A stretch of 64,000 bases of DNA from Ancistrus triradiatus (Eukaryota; Chordata; Actinopteri; Siluriformes; Loricariidae), in assembly GCA_025084515.1 (NCBI GenBank), contig JAJAGP010000571.1:115001-179000 (forward strand), written 5' to 3'. The position numbers and the translations under genes were made by a program. The notes below the pieces were generated by a model. It was not told the DNA's origin. It saw only the letters and a list, made by a program, of their open reading frames with translations, and did no database searches. Positions 21,288 through 31,755 of this stretch are shown piece after piece (position 1 is the first letter of the stretch; each line of letters begins with the position of its first letter).

Positions 21288-21321
<34 letters not shown>
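21288..21321. repeat. TC microsatellite
   Basis: About 17 uninterrupted CT units; the complementary strand is pure GA, continuing the purine/pyrimidine asymmetry of the region but with the strands swapped. Confidence 0.95.
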
Positions 21322-21324
<3 letters not shown>

Positions 21325-21329
21325 CTTTA

Positions 21330-22090
21330 CTCTCTCACTCTTTAGTTGATGTGCTATCCGGAGTCCAGCTGTAGTTTCTGTCAGAAGGCTTTAACTCAGG
21401 CTCCCGTGAGTGGATTCCTCCCCCCGCTGAGCTCATGCCCTGCCATAACCCTGTCATAACCCTGTCATAACCTTCTCTGAAAGCCTCACAGATGGCAGGG
21501 AAAATGGGGGTTAAAACCCAGAGGCCACATCACTCCACACACTTCCCTTCATCACCTGGAAGACCGGGGTGACCTTGCTCAGACGTTGCTGCCGTCCACG
21601 GAGGGAGGATGTACAACACGGGGTCGGGGGATTCACGTGCATTACAAACAGCCGCAAATATCCGACAGAGGGCATGGCTCATCGTCCGCGTGGATACTTC
21701 TAGCAGCACCGGATGACAGACGGTGTAAATACAGGTGAGCTACGTCAACTCCTGGGAGATTAAGAAGAGTCAAAAGGAAGCTTGGCCCCATGGCTGGGGT
21801 TACATTTCAGTGGTTGCTGGAAGGACAGAGCGTTTGTCTAGCTGTCTCTGGTAGACCCATCAACTGAAGAGCTGGCTAGAACAGCTGTGTAAAAAGAGAC
21901 ATTGTCATTCCAACGCCTACTTAATGAATTAATTTCAAGGTGTTTTGTAGACCATTGATTGCTCCACAGGATCGGTACATAACTACTTATTGCTCTGGCA
22001 GCAGTGTGAGGGTATTGCTTTGCATACCTGACCTAATCTTCAATCATTTTCTATATCCACTGCATCCAAGGTTGGGGGAGTCGGGAACTA
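21330..22090. other. Unassigned DNA
   Basis: No gene seen. Short triplicate-like wording (CCATAACCCTGTCATAACCC near 21443) is a minor local repeat. No TE is recognised. Confidence 0.4.
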
Positions 22091-22091
22091 T

Positions 22092-22270
22092 ACTGTGGTA
22101 GCCTAGCAGTTATAGTGTTGGACTCTGGACCAAAAGGTTCGAGTTTCAATCCCCAGCTCTGCCAAGCTGCCTCTGTTGGGTCCTTGAGCAAAACTCTTAA
22201 TCCACAATTGCTTGGATTATTAGACTGTATCAGCTGTAAGTCTCTCTGGATAAGGGTGTCTGTGTAAAAT
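22092..22270 (+). mobile_element. tRNA-derived SINE, near full length
   Basis: Head ACTGTGGTAGCCTAGCAG (box A TAGCCTAGCAG) and a changed box B (GAGTTTCAATCCC), central CAAGCTGCCTCTGTTGGG, CTTGAGCAAAACTC, then GTAAGTCTCTCTGGATAAGG and a worn tail. Confidence 0.85.
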
Positions 22271-22274
22271 GTAT

Positions 22275-22375
22275 TACCGGCAGCACAAGGTGGAAGGTGG
22301 GACTCAACCCTGGACAGATTGCCAGTCCATTACAGAGCACACAAACACTCATTATCAACTTTTAGGACTTGTGTG
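22275..22375. repeat. Old dispersed repeat fragment
   Basis: GACTCAACCCTGGACAGATT, GCCAGTCCATTACAGAGCAC and ACACAAACACTCA form part of a repeat common in fish (TGGACAGGGCGCCAGTCCAT type). Related pieces lie at 26330-26420, 29965-30040 and 50443-50545. Confidence 0.45.
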
Positions 22376-23158
22376 AGTCCGTGTTGCCTCCCGACTCCTA
22401 CCTTCAGCACTTACCTGAAACTAATGGATCTTTCTATTTCAGTCTTTGCATTTGAATTACCCTACCTCTAAACACTGATGAGAAAACATGCCTGCGGCTG
22501 CAATTTTTTCAAGGACGGCGTTTTCAAATCACTCCAAACGTGTCGACAAGCAAAATACGTCCTGTCTTTCAAAAGTAATGCGCTTCAACCCAAAAAACTT
22601 GCCTGCCTCAATATCCAGTGAATACTCTATCAGTTCGCAACCTTGTCATTTTCTTCCTTGATCCCGCCTAGAGTCAATCAGGCGTCTGTAATTGGCTGTC
22701 GCAGTTTCTTGGGCTAGAGGCTCCTTTTTAAAGCAGGGCTTGTAACATAGGTTAATACCCACGCTCGGAAAAAAAGTGGAAGAAAATCGATCGGAAGTCG
22801 GAAATCAATAAAAAACATCCTTGCGGTTTGCTTTGGCGCTGATTCGGAGGGCTGTGGGAACGTGGAGCTAATTACGAACACACCGACATCATGAAACCTT
22901 GAGCCTAGGCGTCCATGTCTGTCAGGACTGCTGAATCAGATAATGAGTCAGACCTACTCAAAGCTTCTGGCCTTGGACTTTTTTTATCAAATATTTGGGC
23001 CTGGTAACAACTCCTGGCTTAGTGGTAAAATGTAGTCTGGTTGGGGGGGGGAGGTTAGAAAATGACTAATTAGCACGGTGGGGGGGTCAACTCAATGATT
23101 CTTTTGTAGAGAAGTTGATATACTTCAGTTAAACTGTCTAATATTTGTACGGTATAGA
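22376..23158. promoter_or_regulatory. Unassigned DNA with a candidate conserved non-coding core
   Basis: Around 22610-22920 the DNA is non-repetitive with GTCTGTAATTGGCTGTCG, GAAATCAATAAAAAAC and GAGCTAATTACGAAC. This is motif content typical of developmental enhancers, but the claim rests on composition only. No coding frame. Confidence 0.25.
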
Positions 23159-23159
23159 G

Positions 23160-23758
23160 TACTGTGCAAAAGTCTTAGGCCACCATTAGATTTGCTCTAG
23201 CAATGGTATAATGACCACAAAACTGCCCTTCCCTTACACATGACAACAGCAGCATCTGGCAGCTTCATAGGGATGCCAAGTTTACCATGTTACAGCAGAT
23301 CAGGAATGGTCTTTTTGCAAGGGTAACTGCCAAGAATCCACTTTTTGGGAAGGGGAATAGGGTGAAAAGGTTAAGATATGCTAACGCTCATAATGACTGG
23401 AATAAAATCAGTGGAGAAGAGGATATGGTGGCGAATCCAAGTTTGAATTTTTGGCTCCAATAATTGACAATACAGTAATAACAAAAATGTTATATATGCT
23501 GCTGTGGTGACTTAGTGGTTAAAGTATTGGACCTTGGACCACAAGGTTCAGGATGCTAATCCCACCTCTACCAAGCTGCCACTGCTGGGTCCTTGAGCAA
23601 GATCCTTAACCCATAATTGCTTGGATTGTATCAATTTTAAGTCACTATGGTTTAGCATTTAGCGACTGCTAAATGCTGTAAATGTAAATATATGGTCATT
23701 ATACCAGTTCTAAAACAAGAAATCTAATGGTGGCCTAAGACTTTTGTAACGTATTGCA
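23160..23758 (+). mobile_element. Tc1-B element, internally deleted, holding a SINE
   Basis: The ends are inverted: left GTGCAAAAGTCTTAGGCCAC and right GTGGCCTAAGACTTTTGTAA. The interior keeps transposase remnants (GAAGAGGATATGGTGGCGAA... AAGTTTGAATTTTTGGCTCC, corresponding to a W.DEPKFEIFGSN-like motif) without an open frame. Other Tc1-B pieces lie at 28.8, 31.75-32.2 and 58.1-59.7 kb. A SINE with a target duplication sits inside. Confidence 0.8.
23499..23687 (+). mobile_element. tRNA-derived SINE inserted in Tc1-B
   Basis: GCTGTGGTGACTTAGTGGTT (head with box A-like GACTTAGTGG), central CAAGCTGCCACTGCTGGG, then an expanded tail and AATGTAAA. It is flanked by ATATATG at 23492-23498 and 23688-23694, a target-site duplication. 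The SINE is younger than the Tc1 copy it interrupts. Confidence 0.85.
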
Positions 23759-24702
23759 TGTCTGATAGCTGGTAGAGTCTAATTTAATCTCCTGAGACCC
23801 TGTGTCCCTGTATGCAGATGTTACATTTTGGCTTTTATACCTTATACTTAATTTTGCTTAACTTAGATCTGATGTCCTCGGTTCTAGCAGTTTGCACAAG
23901 CCAGCAGGTGTGATGGACTGTTTCTACTGATAAAAATAAACAACTTCCTGCACAAACACAGTGCTTAGTTTTATACCTTTCAGCAGTGGCTTTTTTTTTG
24001 TAGCTGGCTTGCGCAGTATTGAGAAGGAAGTTCTTGTTTTAACAGCCCTTTTCAGGTCATACCACAATAACTCAAATGGGTCAAATGTGTTTCAAGTGAC
24101 TGTGGAGGAAAGTCCATGACAGTCAGCACTGAGCATTATCCTCCTGCAGTTTGAATCCGTCTCTATGACTGTCCAAACAAACATCGTGTCTGGTCTCAAG
24201 CTTCTGGCTCCCTGTGTATGTAAATCTACAACAAGTGCACCGGTGGCATTTAATCTCACCAAATAATAAATACATTTTCATACATTTTCATAATTGATCT
24301 CTATAGTGCAAAGCTAGAGAGAATATGGAGACAAATCCTTCAGAAGAGAGTGTGGACCCTGAGGTGCTTGGACCATGCCCTTCAAAAAAGAAAGCAAATG
24401 GAAAAGCTCTTTGGTGATTTTTTTGAACGGCAGCAAAGCAAGCCATTTTCTAAGCTTGCAGAGCAGGAAGTTGTATCAAACTCCTTCATCTCTAGATTAA
24501 AATGGGAAAATTTCTAGAAAATGTAAAATATATCATATCATGATGGAAAAACAGCAATATGTATCGTATCGTATACGTATTGTGAAATCATTGCACCCCT
24601 AGGTGGCACATCGACAATTTGTTATGTCTGGTCAAGTCAGGTGTTGTAGAGACATGAGGAAGAGGGGAGGGTTTGAGGGATCATCCCTTCATGGTTGGGG
24701 GG
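23759..24702. other. Unassigned DNA
   Basis: No gene or known repeat. ATATCATATCATGATGGAAA and the CGTATCGTATACGTATTGTG stretch near 24535-24590 is a small AT-rich irregular repeat. Confidence 0.35.
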
Positions 24703-25397
24703 TGTGAGGAACAGGAACAGGAACAGAAGAGAATGCAGGTTCCAGCTCAACATAAACATTTCTTTACAAAACCCTGAACGCAGGGTAATCATGAACTAAC
24801 AAATAATCACAGTAATAACACAGGAAAAACACAGCTAACAGAAAACAAGGGGCTTAGCGTGAAGCCACGGAGGCTAACGGGAAGCTACAAAGGTCACGTG
24901 AGCTACGGAGGTTAGTGTGAACCTGCGGAGGCTAACGAAAAGCTAAGGAGGTTAGCGATAAACCGTGGGGGCTAACGTGGAGCTACGTCAACGCCTGCTT
25001 GAACTAAACACAAGCGGACGGCACCGCAATTTCAAAACCATATAACAGCGGATGCAGCCGCGGGTACAAAAGAAGCAGCAGATGCAGCTGCGAGAGAAAT
25101 CGCAACGCGAAAGTCCGGGATAGTCCAGTGACAGAGTAACCCAGCAGATGGGACCGCAACAGGGGTAATTCAATAGGGAGAGAGACACACAGTCTCGCAC
25201 AGAAAACACTTGGCAAACCAAAACAATGCTACTGTGCTAGGGAGAGCAGCGCTTCTTAAGAGCTCAACCCGGCTGTCCACGGTTGGTCTGTAATCAATAA
25301 CAACAAGGCCCAGGTGGGTCCACGGCCATCTTGCTTTCGCAAAGGATTTAGGGCGATGTAGTTCGAAAATACCAGATTCTGCCCGCGGCTCATAACA
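24703..25397 (-). mobile_element. Putative LTR of a retroelement (3' LTR)
   Basis: Read on the minus strand it starts TGTTATGAGCCGCGGGCAG and ends CTGTTCCTCACA, giving the TG...CA ends of an LTR, about 695 bp. Directly upstream on that strand is a run of G (25399-25422) placed like a polypurine tract. A series of GGAGGCTAACG-type repeats lies at 24860-24990. No matching 5' LTR is in the window, so the call rests on layout. A solo non-LTR repeat is possible. Confidence 0.4.
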
Positions 25398-25398
25398 G

Positions 25399-25422
25399 CC
25401 CCCCCCCCCCCCCCCCCCCCCC
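25399..25422. repeat. Poly-C run (G-run on minus strand)
   Basis: Twenty-four consecutive C. If the LTR reading is right, this occupies the polypurine-tract position. The run can form G-quadruplex-like structure and may be mis-sized in the assembly. Confidence 0.95.
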
Positions 25423-26300
25423 AAGGAGTCCGTCCTCGGACTCCCCAAAAAGACCCCCCCACCCCTCCTCCCACATGGGGGTGCCCGACAGTGTCTGGAG
25501 GCTTCCATTCAGGCCGATGCTCAGGGGGATTCTGATCTCCGCAGTAGTTGACATGAGTGTGTGATGGTAGGCCAGACGGAGGATCTGAGATAGCGGAGAC
25601 ATCGATCCTTGGGAGGCCACAGGAGTGGACACTATGGTGGTCATCCTTGGAACATCTCCATGAGGGACATTCACAGGGGGCAGAGACAAGCACAGGACAT
25701 CCTCCAGGTGAAGCGGGGAGCTCTGGACGTTCTCCGGGCCGTGGCGAGACTCTCTGGATGTCTTCGGGGAGCGGCATGATGCTCTGGATATCCTAGGGAG
25801 CGGTGTGACGCACAGGATGTCTTTGGGGAGCGGCGAGAAGCTCTGGATGTCCTCGGGGAGCGGCGTGACATTCTGGATGTCCTTGGGGAGCGGAAAGACG
25901 CTCTGGACATCCTCATGGAGCGGAAAGACACTCTGGACATCCTCATGGAGCGGCGTGATGCTCTGGACGTCCTCGGGGAGCTGAGTGACGCTCTGGACAT
26001 CCTTGGGGAGTGGCGCAACGCTCTGGACTTCCTTGGGGAGTGGCGCGACGCTCTGGACATCCTCGGGAAGTGGCGTGATGCTCTGGACGTCCTCGGGGAG
26101 CGGCGTGACGCTCCGGATGTCCTCGGGGAGTGGCGTGACGCTCTGAGCAGCCCGCGAGCGGAGGGTCCAGGAGATGTGATGGCCGACGCTGACGGTTGGC
26201 TACCCCAGTTCCTGTTGTAGGCCCAGCGCCAAGCATTATGGCCCATAGCAGAGCCTTGTCAGTAAGGTAAAGAGCCAAGGCAAACCGTGTGGAGTCCAGG
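25423..26300 (-). mobile_element. Retroelement 3' internal region (putative)
   Basis: GC-rich block between the G-run and about 26300, containing the 30-bp minisatellite. Minus-strand frames of 173 (25256-25777) and 191 codons (25671-26246) overlap it. The latter is Arg/Ser-rich because of the repeat, so it is not a recognised gag/pol/env domain. No integrase or RT motif is visible, so the internal genes lie outside or are lost. Confidence 0.35.
25711..26150. repeat. 30-bp minisatellite, open in several frames
   Basis: About 14-15 units around the core CTCTGGACGTCCTCGGGGAG followed by CGGCGTGACG. Phase is exactly 30 bp from about 25861 to 26140. Because 30 is a multiple of 3, frames stay open: plus 25915-26220 gives a ten-residue repeat like ALDVLGEWRD; minus gives RASRRSPRTS. 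Units vary by transition-type changes. No evidence the peptides are made. Confidence 0.85.
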
Positions 26301-26329
26301 CAGGAGGGGAAGTCGATGAGGTATCATAA

Positions 26330-26420
26330 CAGTACTAGCATCCCATCCAGGGCATGCATGAGCCTGCACTCTGTGCTATCTGGGCAGACTCTGGACCCCA
26401 GTACAATCTTGACCAGGAAA
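26330..26420. repeat. Old dispersed repeat fragment
   Basis: GCATCCCATCCAGGGCATGC, GGGCAGACTCTGGACCCCAG and CTTGACCAGGAAAAGGCAG resemble a common fish repeat (…CCATCCAGGGTG… GGCTCCGG… GACCAGGATAAAG). Confidence 0.45.
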
Positions 26421-26539
26421 AGGCAGAAAAAAAGGGCAATAATCTGCAACAACAGTTAGTATTAAATAATAAGTTAGTTTTAATTAGGAGGTTTTGCTAA
26501 CCATCACTTTCCATGCTGATGATTTGGTGACTCAGTGAC

Positions 26540-26765
26540 AAGAGCTCCGAAGCCTCCTAAAACTCCTCCTCCCTACTCCTAACACTTTTTCACTTTAGGA
26601 GCTCCTTTAGGGGTTAAGATGCTTTCTGATTAACCTTTTTCCTTTACTGGGATCTACTCGTAACTTTAAGAGGGAAATGCCCACAATTCTAAGATTTTTC
26701 TTAGAATTTTGTCACTAGGAGCTACTCTTAGCACGAAGAATCTTTATTCATATGGCCCCAGGTCT
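26540..26765. repeat. Possible MITE fragment
   Basis: AGATTTTTCTTAGAATTTTG, CACTAGGAGCTACTCTTAGC and ACGAAGAATCTTTATTCATA resemble one end of a common fish MITE; CTTTAGGAGCTCC upstream is a related internal motif. Superfamily not assigned. Confidence 0.35.
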
Positions 26766-26989
26766 TTGGAAGCACTTTTGTATCTTTTTTTAGTTAGTAT
26801 GTTCTCAAGTTTAACAGTTGTGGTTAACATGGACAGATCTGTGTACCTGTGTAGGGCAGGGCACCTGAACAACCTGCACCTCCAATCTCATCTCATTCAT
26901 CTGAACCCCAGACTTTCTGCGAATAGGCATTATTGCCATCTCAAAGATATCTCAAGCGCATAATAATAAATGGCATTGCCAAGTTATGA

Positions 26990-27900
26990 AAATATTGTCA
27001 AATCAAAATGCTCATATGACGCATTAAATATTCATCTGCTTCCTGGAGTCACGAAGCTGTGATGTTAACCCTGCCCTTGTGTTATGCTAATCATTTCTGC
27101 ATCATAAGACCCGGGCCCTTATGGATTTGCCGCCTTGCGGTTTATTTGCATCCGGCACGCTCCGCGGGCAATTATAAAACGGGCAATTCTGGCGAATTTG
27201 ACTTGCATGTTAACGTCTCTCCAGCCAGCGGCTGATTGATCGATTGCTTTGTTGGTCGCTCATAAAGCCGTCTGTAATAAATTCACCGCCCCCCTTCCCA
27301 ACCCGTCCGCGTTCCATTTATTTAGGCGTAATTATTTAGGAGTAATTATGCATTAATAGATGCATGGCTGCTTCTGATTGAGTCAAGCAATCCGTGTGTT
27401 TAGCGGGAGACGTACGGGATGCCATGCGGACGCTAACAATGGGGAGCGCTCTCATTAGTCAAGCGCCGCACAAAGGCCTCCAGTGACGCTCTTTTGTGTT
27501 TGCTGGAGAAATGCTGGCTCTTGTGGGATGAAAAAATGAGCGCTAATAATAATGTTCATCTAGATAAATGACTGTACGGCTCGTATTGTCTGCGCGGTTA
27601 ATCCAGGAGTATGTACAGGACACAGTAATGACAGTAATGGTTAGGACCGCTGCGGTTAATGGTGTTTTGCACATAGCTAAATGATTAATGCGTTAATTTT
27701 GGGTAGCTCAGAATGGATCTAGTAAGCAGGGGAGAAATGACTCGAAAATGCACAGTTTGTCAGAAAGATCGGCATTCATTTGTTCCTCAGTTATGCTTTT
27801 CTCTCTCGCAGAGTCGTGTGACCTGAGTCAGGTTCCATTCACACTAATAATGGCATTTCATTTAATCTGATTTGAGCAGTTTGCAGATTATTCATGCACT
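26990..27900. promoter_or_regulatory. Candidate conserved non-coding / enhancer region
   Basis: Long non-repetitive stretch with dense homeodomain- and POU-like motifs: GCGTAATTATTTAGGAGTAA and TTATGCATTAATAGATGCAT (about 27327-27365), GGTTTATTTGCATCC (27139), GATTAATGCGTTAATTTTGG (27683). CpG is retained (TCCGCGGGCAATTATAAAAC). No exon. This is the strongest-looking regulatory candidate in the window, but conservation must be tested. Confidence 0.4.
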
Positions 27901-28011
27901 TGTGCAACTATGCACCAGTGAATAGCAGATACGTCTAACCTATAGAACTTCACTTAACATTGAACGGATTTAACAGGTGTTTCAAAAACCATCGTCCAAA
28001 TCCTCTTATGT

Positions 28012-28815
28012 TCTTCTTCTTCTTCTTTCGGCTTCTCCCTTTATCAGGGGTCGTCACAGCGAGTTAAACGTTTCCACCTCACCCTGTCCTCCACGTCCTC
28101 TACTCTCACCCAAACTCCCTGCATATCTTCATTCACCACAACCAAATAACTCCTCTTTGGTCTTCCTCTCCGTCTCTTGCCTGGCAGCTCCATCTCCAAC
28201 ATCCTCCTACCAATATATCCACTATCCCTCCTCTGCACATGTCCAAACCATCTCAGTCTTCCCTCTCGAATTTTGTCTCCCAATTTTCCAACCTGTGCTG
28301 TCCCTCTGATGATCTCATTCTTAAATCCTGTCCACCCTAGACACTCTTTAAGAGAACCTCAACATCTTAAGTTCTGCCACCTTCCAGCTCGGCTTCCTGT
28401 CTCTTTGTCAGTGCCACTGTCTCTAAGCCATACAACAAGGCTGGTCTCACTACTCTCTTATCAATCTTTCCTTTCACTTTTGCTGCGACCCTTTTGTCAC
28501 ACAGCACTCCTGACACTCTTCTCCACCCACTCCATCCTGCCTGTACTCTCTTCTTTACCTCCTTTCCACACTCCCCATTTCCTTGGACAGTTGATCCCAA
28601 GTACCTGAACTCCTGGACCTTTGTGACCACTGATCCCTGTAGCCTGACTTTTCCACCTACCTCCCTTTCATTTACACACATGTATTCTGTCTTACTACAG
28701 TTGACTTTCATTCCTCTCCTTTCCAGATTATACCTCCACCTCTCCAAGTTCTCTTCTACCTGCTCCCTGTTCTCACTACAGATTGATAATAAAATCAATT
28801 CCAAAAGACACATTT
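28012..28815 (-). mobile_element. RTE-like LINE, 3' fragment
   Basis: Minus-strand LINE piece ending in a short GAA-type repeat (28012-28027), as many RTE-like LINEs do. It is 5'-truncated at about 28815, next to a Tc1-B terminal fragment. It encodes the end of the RT and the C-terminal region described in the next entry. Confidence 0.75.
28044..28813 (-). pseudogene. LINE reverse transcriptase, C-terminal part
   Basis: Two frames. 28367-28813 reads EENLERWRYNLERRGMKVNC, then the thumb-like region with EFRYLGSTVQ and RPALLYGLETVALTK. 28044-28283 continues with GDKIREGRLRWFGHVQRRDS, then GRPKRSYL and EDRVRWKRLTR. This order is that of the RTE-type LINE C-terminus. At least one frameshift lies between 28283 and 28367. 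The palm YADD region is upstream and absent. It cannot encode an active RT. Confidence 0.8.
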
Positions 28816-28821
28816 GCTACA

Positions 28822-28890
28822 GATCCCAAAAGTCTTAGGCTACCATTAGATTTGTTGTTTTAGCAATGGTATAATGACCATCTATATTTA
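28822..28890 (+). mobile_element. Tc1-B terminal fragment
   Basis: CCCAAAAGTCTTAGGCTACC, ATTAGATTTGTTGTTTTAGC and AATGGTATAATGACCAT equal the Tc1-B end. The other end is not found nearby. Confidence 0.7.
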
Positions 28891-31454
28891 TTTCTCTGAG
28901 ACTACCAGAGAAACCACTGCTAAAACAAGTGATTGAATTTTTGCCCAGATCTGATTTTCCTTTCATTCTCAACACTGGAGCAGGTCGGAAAAAGAGCCAC
29001 GATGGTAAACGAGACTCTCGCCTTGCCCTGGTCCTCACAGGAGAAAACTTTTTTTTATACAAGGCATATATTAGATTATCAGCCAGTGTTTGGGTTTCGT
29101 TAAGAATAAATGCTGTGTGTAGTCAGGTTCAAAGCTCAGCCTGGCCCCAAATCTCCATCTGCTTAGAGATTCTGGCAGTAGTGCGAGTTTCATTTCAAAT
29201 CTAACACCGAGCGCGGGGATCATGTGGGGGGTTTCAGAAGAGAGCAGGCGAGTAATAAGGTAGTGACAGGGGAGATTAATAATAGAGGAGTGTTTTGTGG
29301 AGAGAAAGTCTTTGGAGGACTTGTTGTGTGTTTGTGATTGAAAATGATGTTTTCTTTCAGAGTCTCATTCATTCCTCTGCAGCGTGACCTCTCGAAATTG
29401 TAAGGCCACAACACAGATACAACAAACCAGTGCTGAGCCTGTGTGTGTGTGTGAAGGGCTTTGGCTCTGACCTGCACTGCTTCTGTGTGCTAAACCCAGT
29501 GACTGCACTCGCACATGGTCAATCTGAAGCAGTCCCGACTCTTAGCAGGACTGTAGAAGCCAGCAGGTCGGACCCAAATCAATTTGGAAAAGATTATAAA
29601 TTACACATTAAAGACTTGGGTGTCAATCCATCGTACGACAAAGTGTCTATAAGTAGCACAAATTCACTAGCCAGCAAAGATTACACAAAGAGCACAATGC
29701 AACTGGGCATTGGGTGTCTCGATAACCCACAATTGAGTTCCATATCTGTGCTTCCAGCCTGGTTAGGCATTACACAGCCACAACTGGCAGCGTCTGAGGA
29801 AGGAAAGCCCAGATGACAGATCATCAACAGCAACTAAACAAATAGCTAAAAGATCTCTGGTTACTGAGATTGAGATTAGGGTTAGGTTCCTGGGTGTGGT
29901 GTTAATTTGCTACAGTAATCATTATGTCAATGGCAAATGTGTGTCTGCGTGTGTGCAGTATTCCCATTTTGCACCAGATAGGCTCCGACCCCCTACAGCC
30001 CTGAATTTGGATTAAGCAGGTATGGAAAATGAATGAATATTTATACAGCTCGATATTTTAATACGGTTATAGAGATAGAGTTGTAATAGATTCCTGAAAA
30101 TTGTTATTTTTTATTGGTTAAAAACTGCATGTCTGAGAGAAACTGCATTAACACCGATTATCCCAATGTACCTTACTTAGTATGCTCAAAAATGCTGATT
30201 TCTCGAACCCGGGATTAGGACCTGCTATTCTCCCTACATGGCTTGTGTGTGTGACCCAGAAGCTAAGCAACCCTTTAGTGTTGGGTTTCACGGAAACTTA
30301 TTTTGGCTGACATCACACGAAATTGCCTCCTCATGTCTTTCTTATCATTTCAAAAGCACAAACCAGATTTCCTTGCCAAACTGCACGCTTTATACTTTTT
30401 TTGGTGGGGGGGACCAAAATGTCACGCGAGGAAATTTTTTGGATGCTGGCGGTAATTTTATTGACTGTCGCTTTTTTGCGTGTTATCAGAGCTGCACAGG
30501 CTGCCAGCTATTCTCAAAGAGTCTTAGGCTTTGGCTGCACAACCACACAGGTACAATGAGCGCCAGTCCAGACGGTCCCCAATCAAATAATTACGAGCCG
30601 CTGCCAAACCTAAGCAGCGACTAATGAATGGAAATGAGCGATTAGTATGCGGGCTGGCCGTGAGGCTTTTGCAAGTACTTACCTGATAAGTGCCGCCACA
30701 CCGCCACTCCATGATGAACTTCATTCAGAGGAGCATAAAGACGACGGCATTGTTTGAACGGGGCGACGCATGGCTGGCGTCCTTGTACCGGCTTTCTGAA
30801 AAGCCCCGAATTGAAGGTGTTCATTAAGAGCACTTAGCTGTGATTTAGTGGCTAAAAACATGTCGACCTTGTGTCACTGGGCATTAAAACGAACCTTCTG
30901 GCTTGTCCTTAACTTTTGTCACATGCATCACTCTAAATTATAGTTATGCTGGATGGAGGGAAGAACGGCAGGCTGAAGAATGTCGCATTGGTTATTAAAG
31001 TGTTTCAGCCTTTAAAGACCTTTCAATTCGGCAGCTCCCGGCCTGTGCGCTTTTTCCCAGAACACATCTAATAACTCATGTTCCATTTATAACCCTCTCA
31101 AATCCAACCCTCTGGATAACCTCAATCTTGGAAGTGTCATAACCACCAATCAGAGGAAAGCAGGGCTGGGACAGGGCGTTGGCAATCAGGCTTGAACCTG
31201 ATCTTGGCCAGGGGGTTATACTGCTTTTTAATGTTAAATATGTAATGCATTATGTATTATTTCATGGGACAGGGTCAAATTATGGTCTCTAACAAAGTTT
31301 CTGCTTACTGAGGCTTCGGCTATGAGCAGGCACTACAAACCTGGTACAGATGCTACAGCTCCAATCCTAACCTTAACCCCAAGTCCGTCAATGTTGGACC
31401 ACTGAAAAATCGGTTGCAAGCAGTGAATTGTAAGTCAGGAGTGTTCTACACCTA
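28891..31454. other. Mostly unassigned DNA
   Basis: Holds a small old repeat piece at 29965-30040 (GGCTCCGACCCCCTACAG... GGAAAATGAATGAATA) and a candidate regulatory core at 30580-30860. Frames at 29430-29816 and 30238-30624 have no recognised domain. Confidence 0.4.
30580..30860. promoter_or_regulatory. Candidate conserved non-coding element or cryptic exon
   Basis: Non-repetitive and CpG-retaining (GAACGGGGCGACGCATGGC). On the minus strand CAGGTAAGT (plus 30679-30687) is a perfect splice-donor consensus following the frame 30642-30833. No known domain is encoded, and no acceptor with a pyrimidine tract is obvious upstream. Regulatory element is at least as likely as exon. Confidence 0.25.
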
Positions 31455-31622
31455 CATCTATCAAATGCTCTAGATCCAAAGCGACTTACAATTGATACAG
31501 TCTTAGCAATTACAACAGTTACAATCCAAGCAATTGTGGGTTAGGGGTCTTGTTCAAGGACCCAACAGTGGTAGATTAGCTGAGGTGGGATTTGAACCCT
31601 GGACCTTCCTACCATAGTCTAA
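31455..31622 (-). mobile_element. tRNA-derived SINE
   Basis: Reverse copy: AAGCGACTTACAATTGATAC, CCAAGCAATTGTGGGTTAGG, CCCAACAGTGGTAGATTAGC, GGGATTTGAACCCTGGACC (intact box B complement). Box A and tail are worn. Confidence 0.8.
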
Positions 31623-31755
31623 ATCTGGCTTTCAAAAACTAAAAATCAAGGTGAGAAAAAATAAAGAGCAACAATCCATCACCATTTTGGACAAAGGTGG
31701 GTCTAGTCAGTGTGTGGTGGAAATGATCCTGTTAGCAGCTTAGTCTGCAGTGATG

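Noticed and set aside
25711..26150. Regular 30-bp repeats considered as a CRISPR array
   Set aside because: No spacers between units and the genome is eukaryotic.
25671..26246. 191-codon Arg/Ser-rich frame resembling an SR protein
   Set aside because: Entirely due to the 30-bp minisatellite, open on both strands; no RNA-binding domain.
28177..28838. Plus-strand Pro/Ser/Leu-rich frames
   Set aside because: Shadows of the minus-strand LINE reverse transcriptase.
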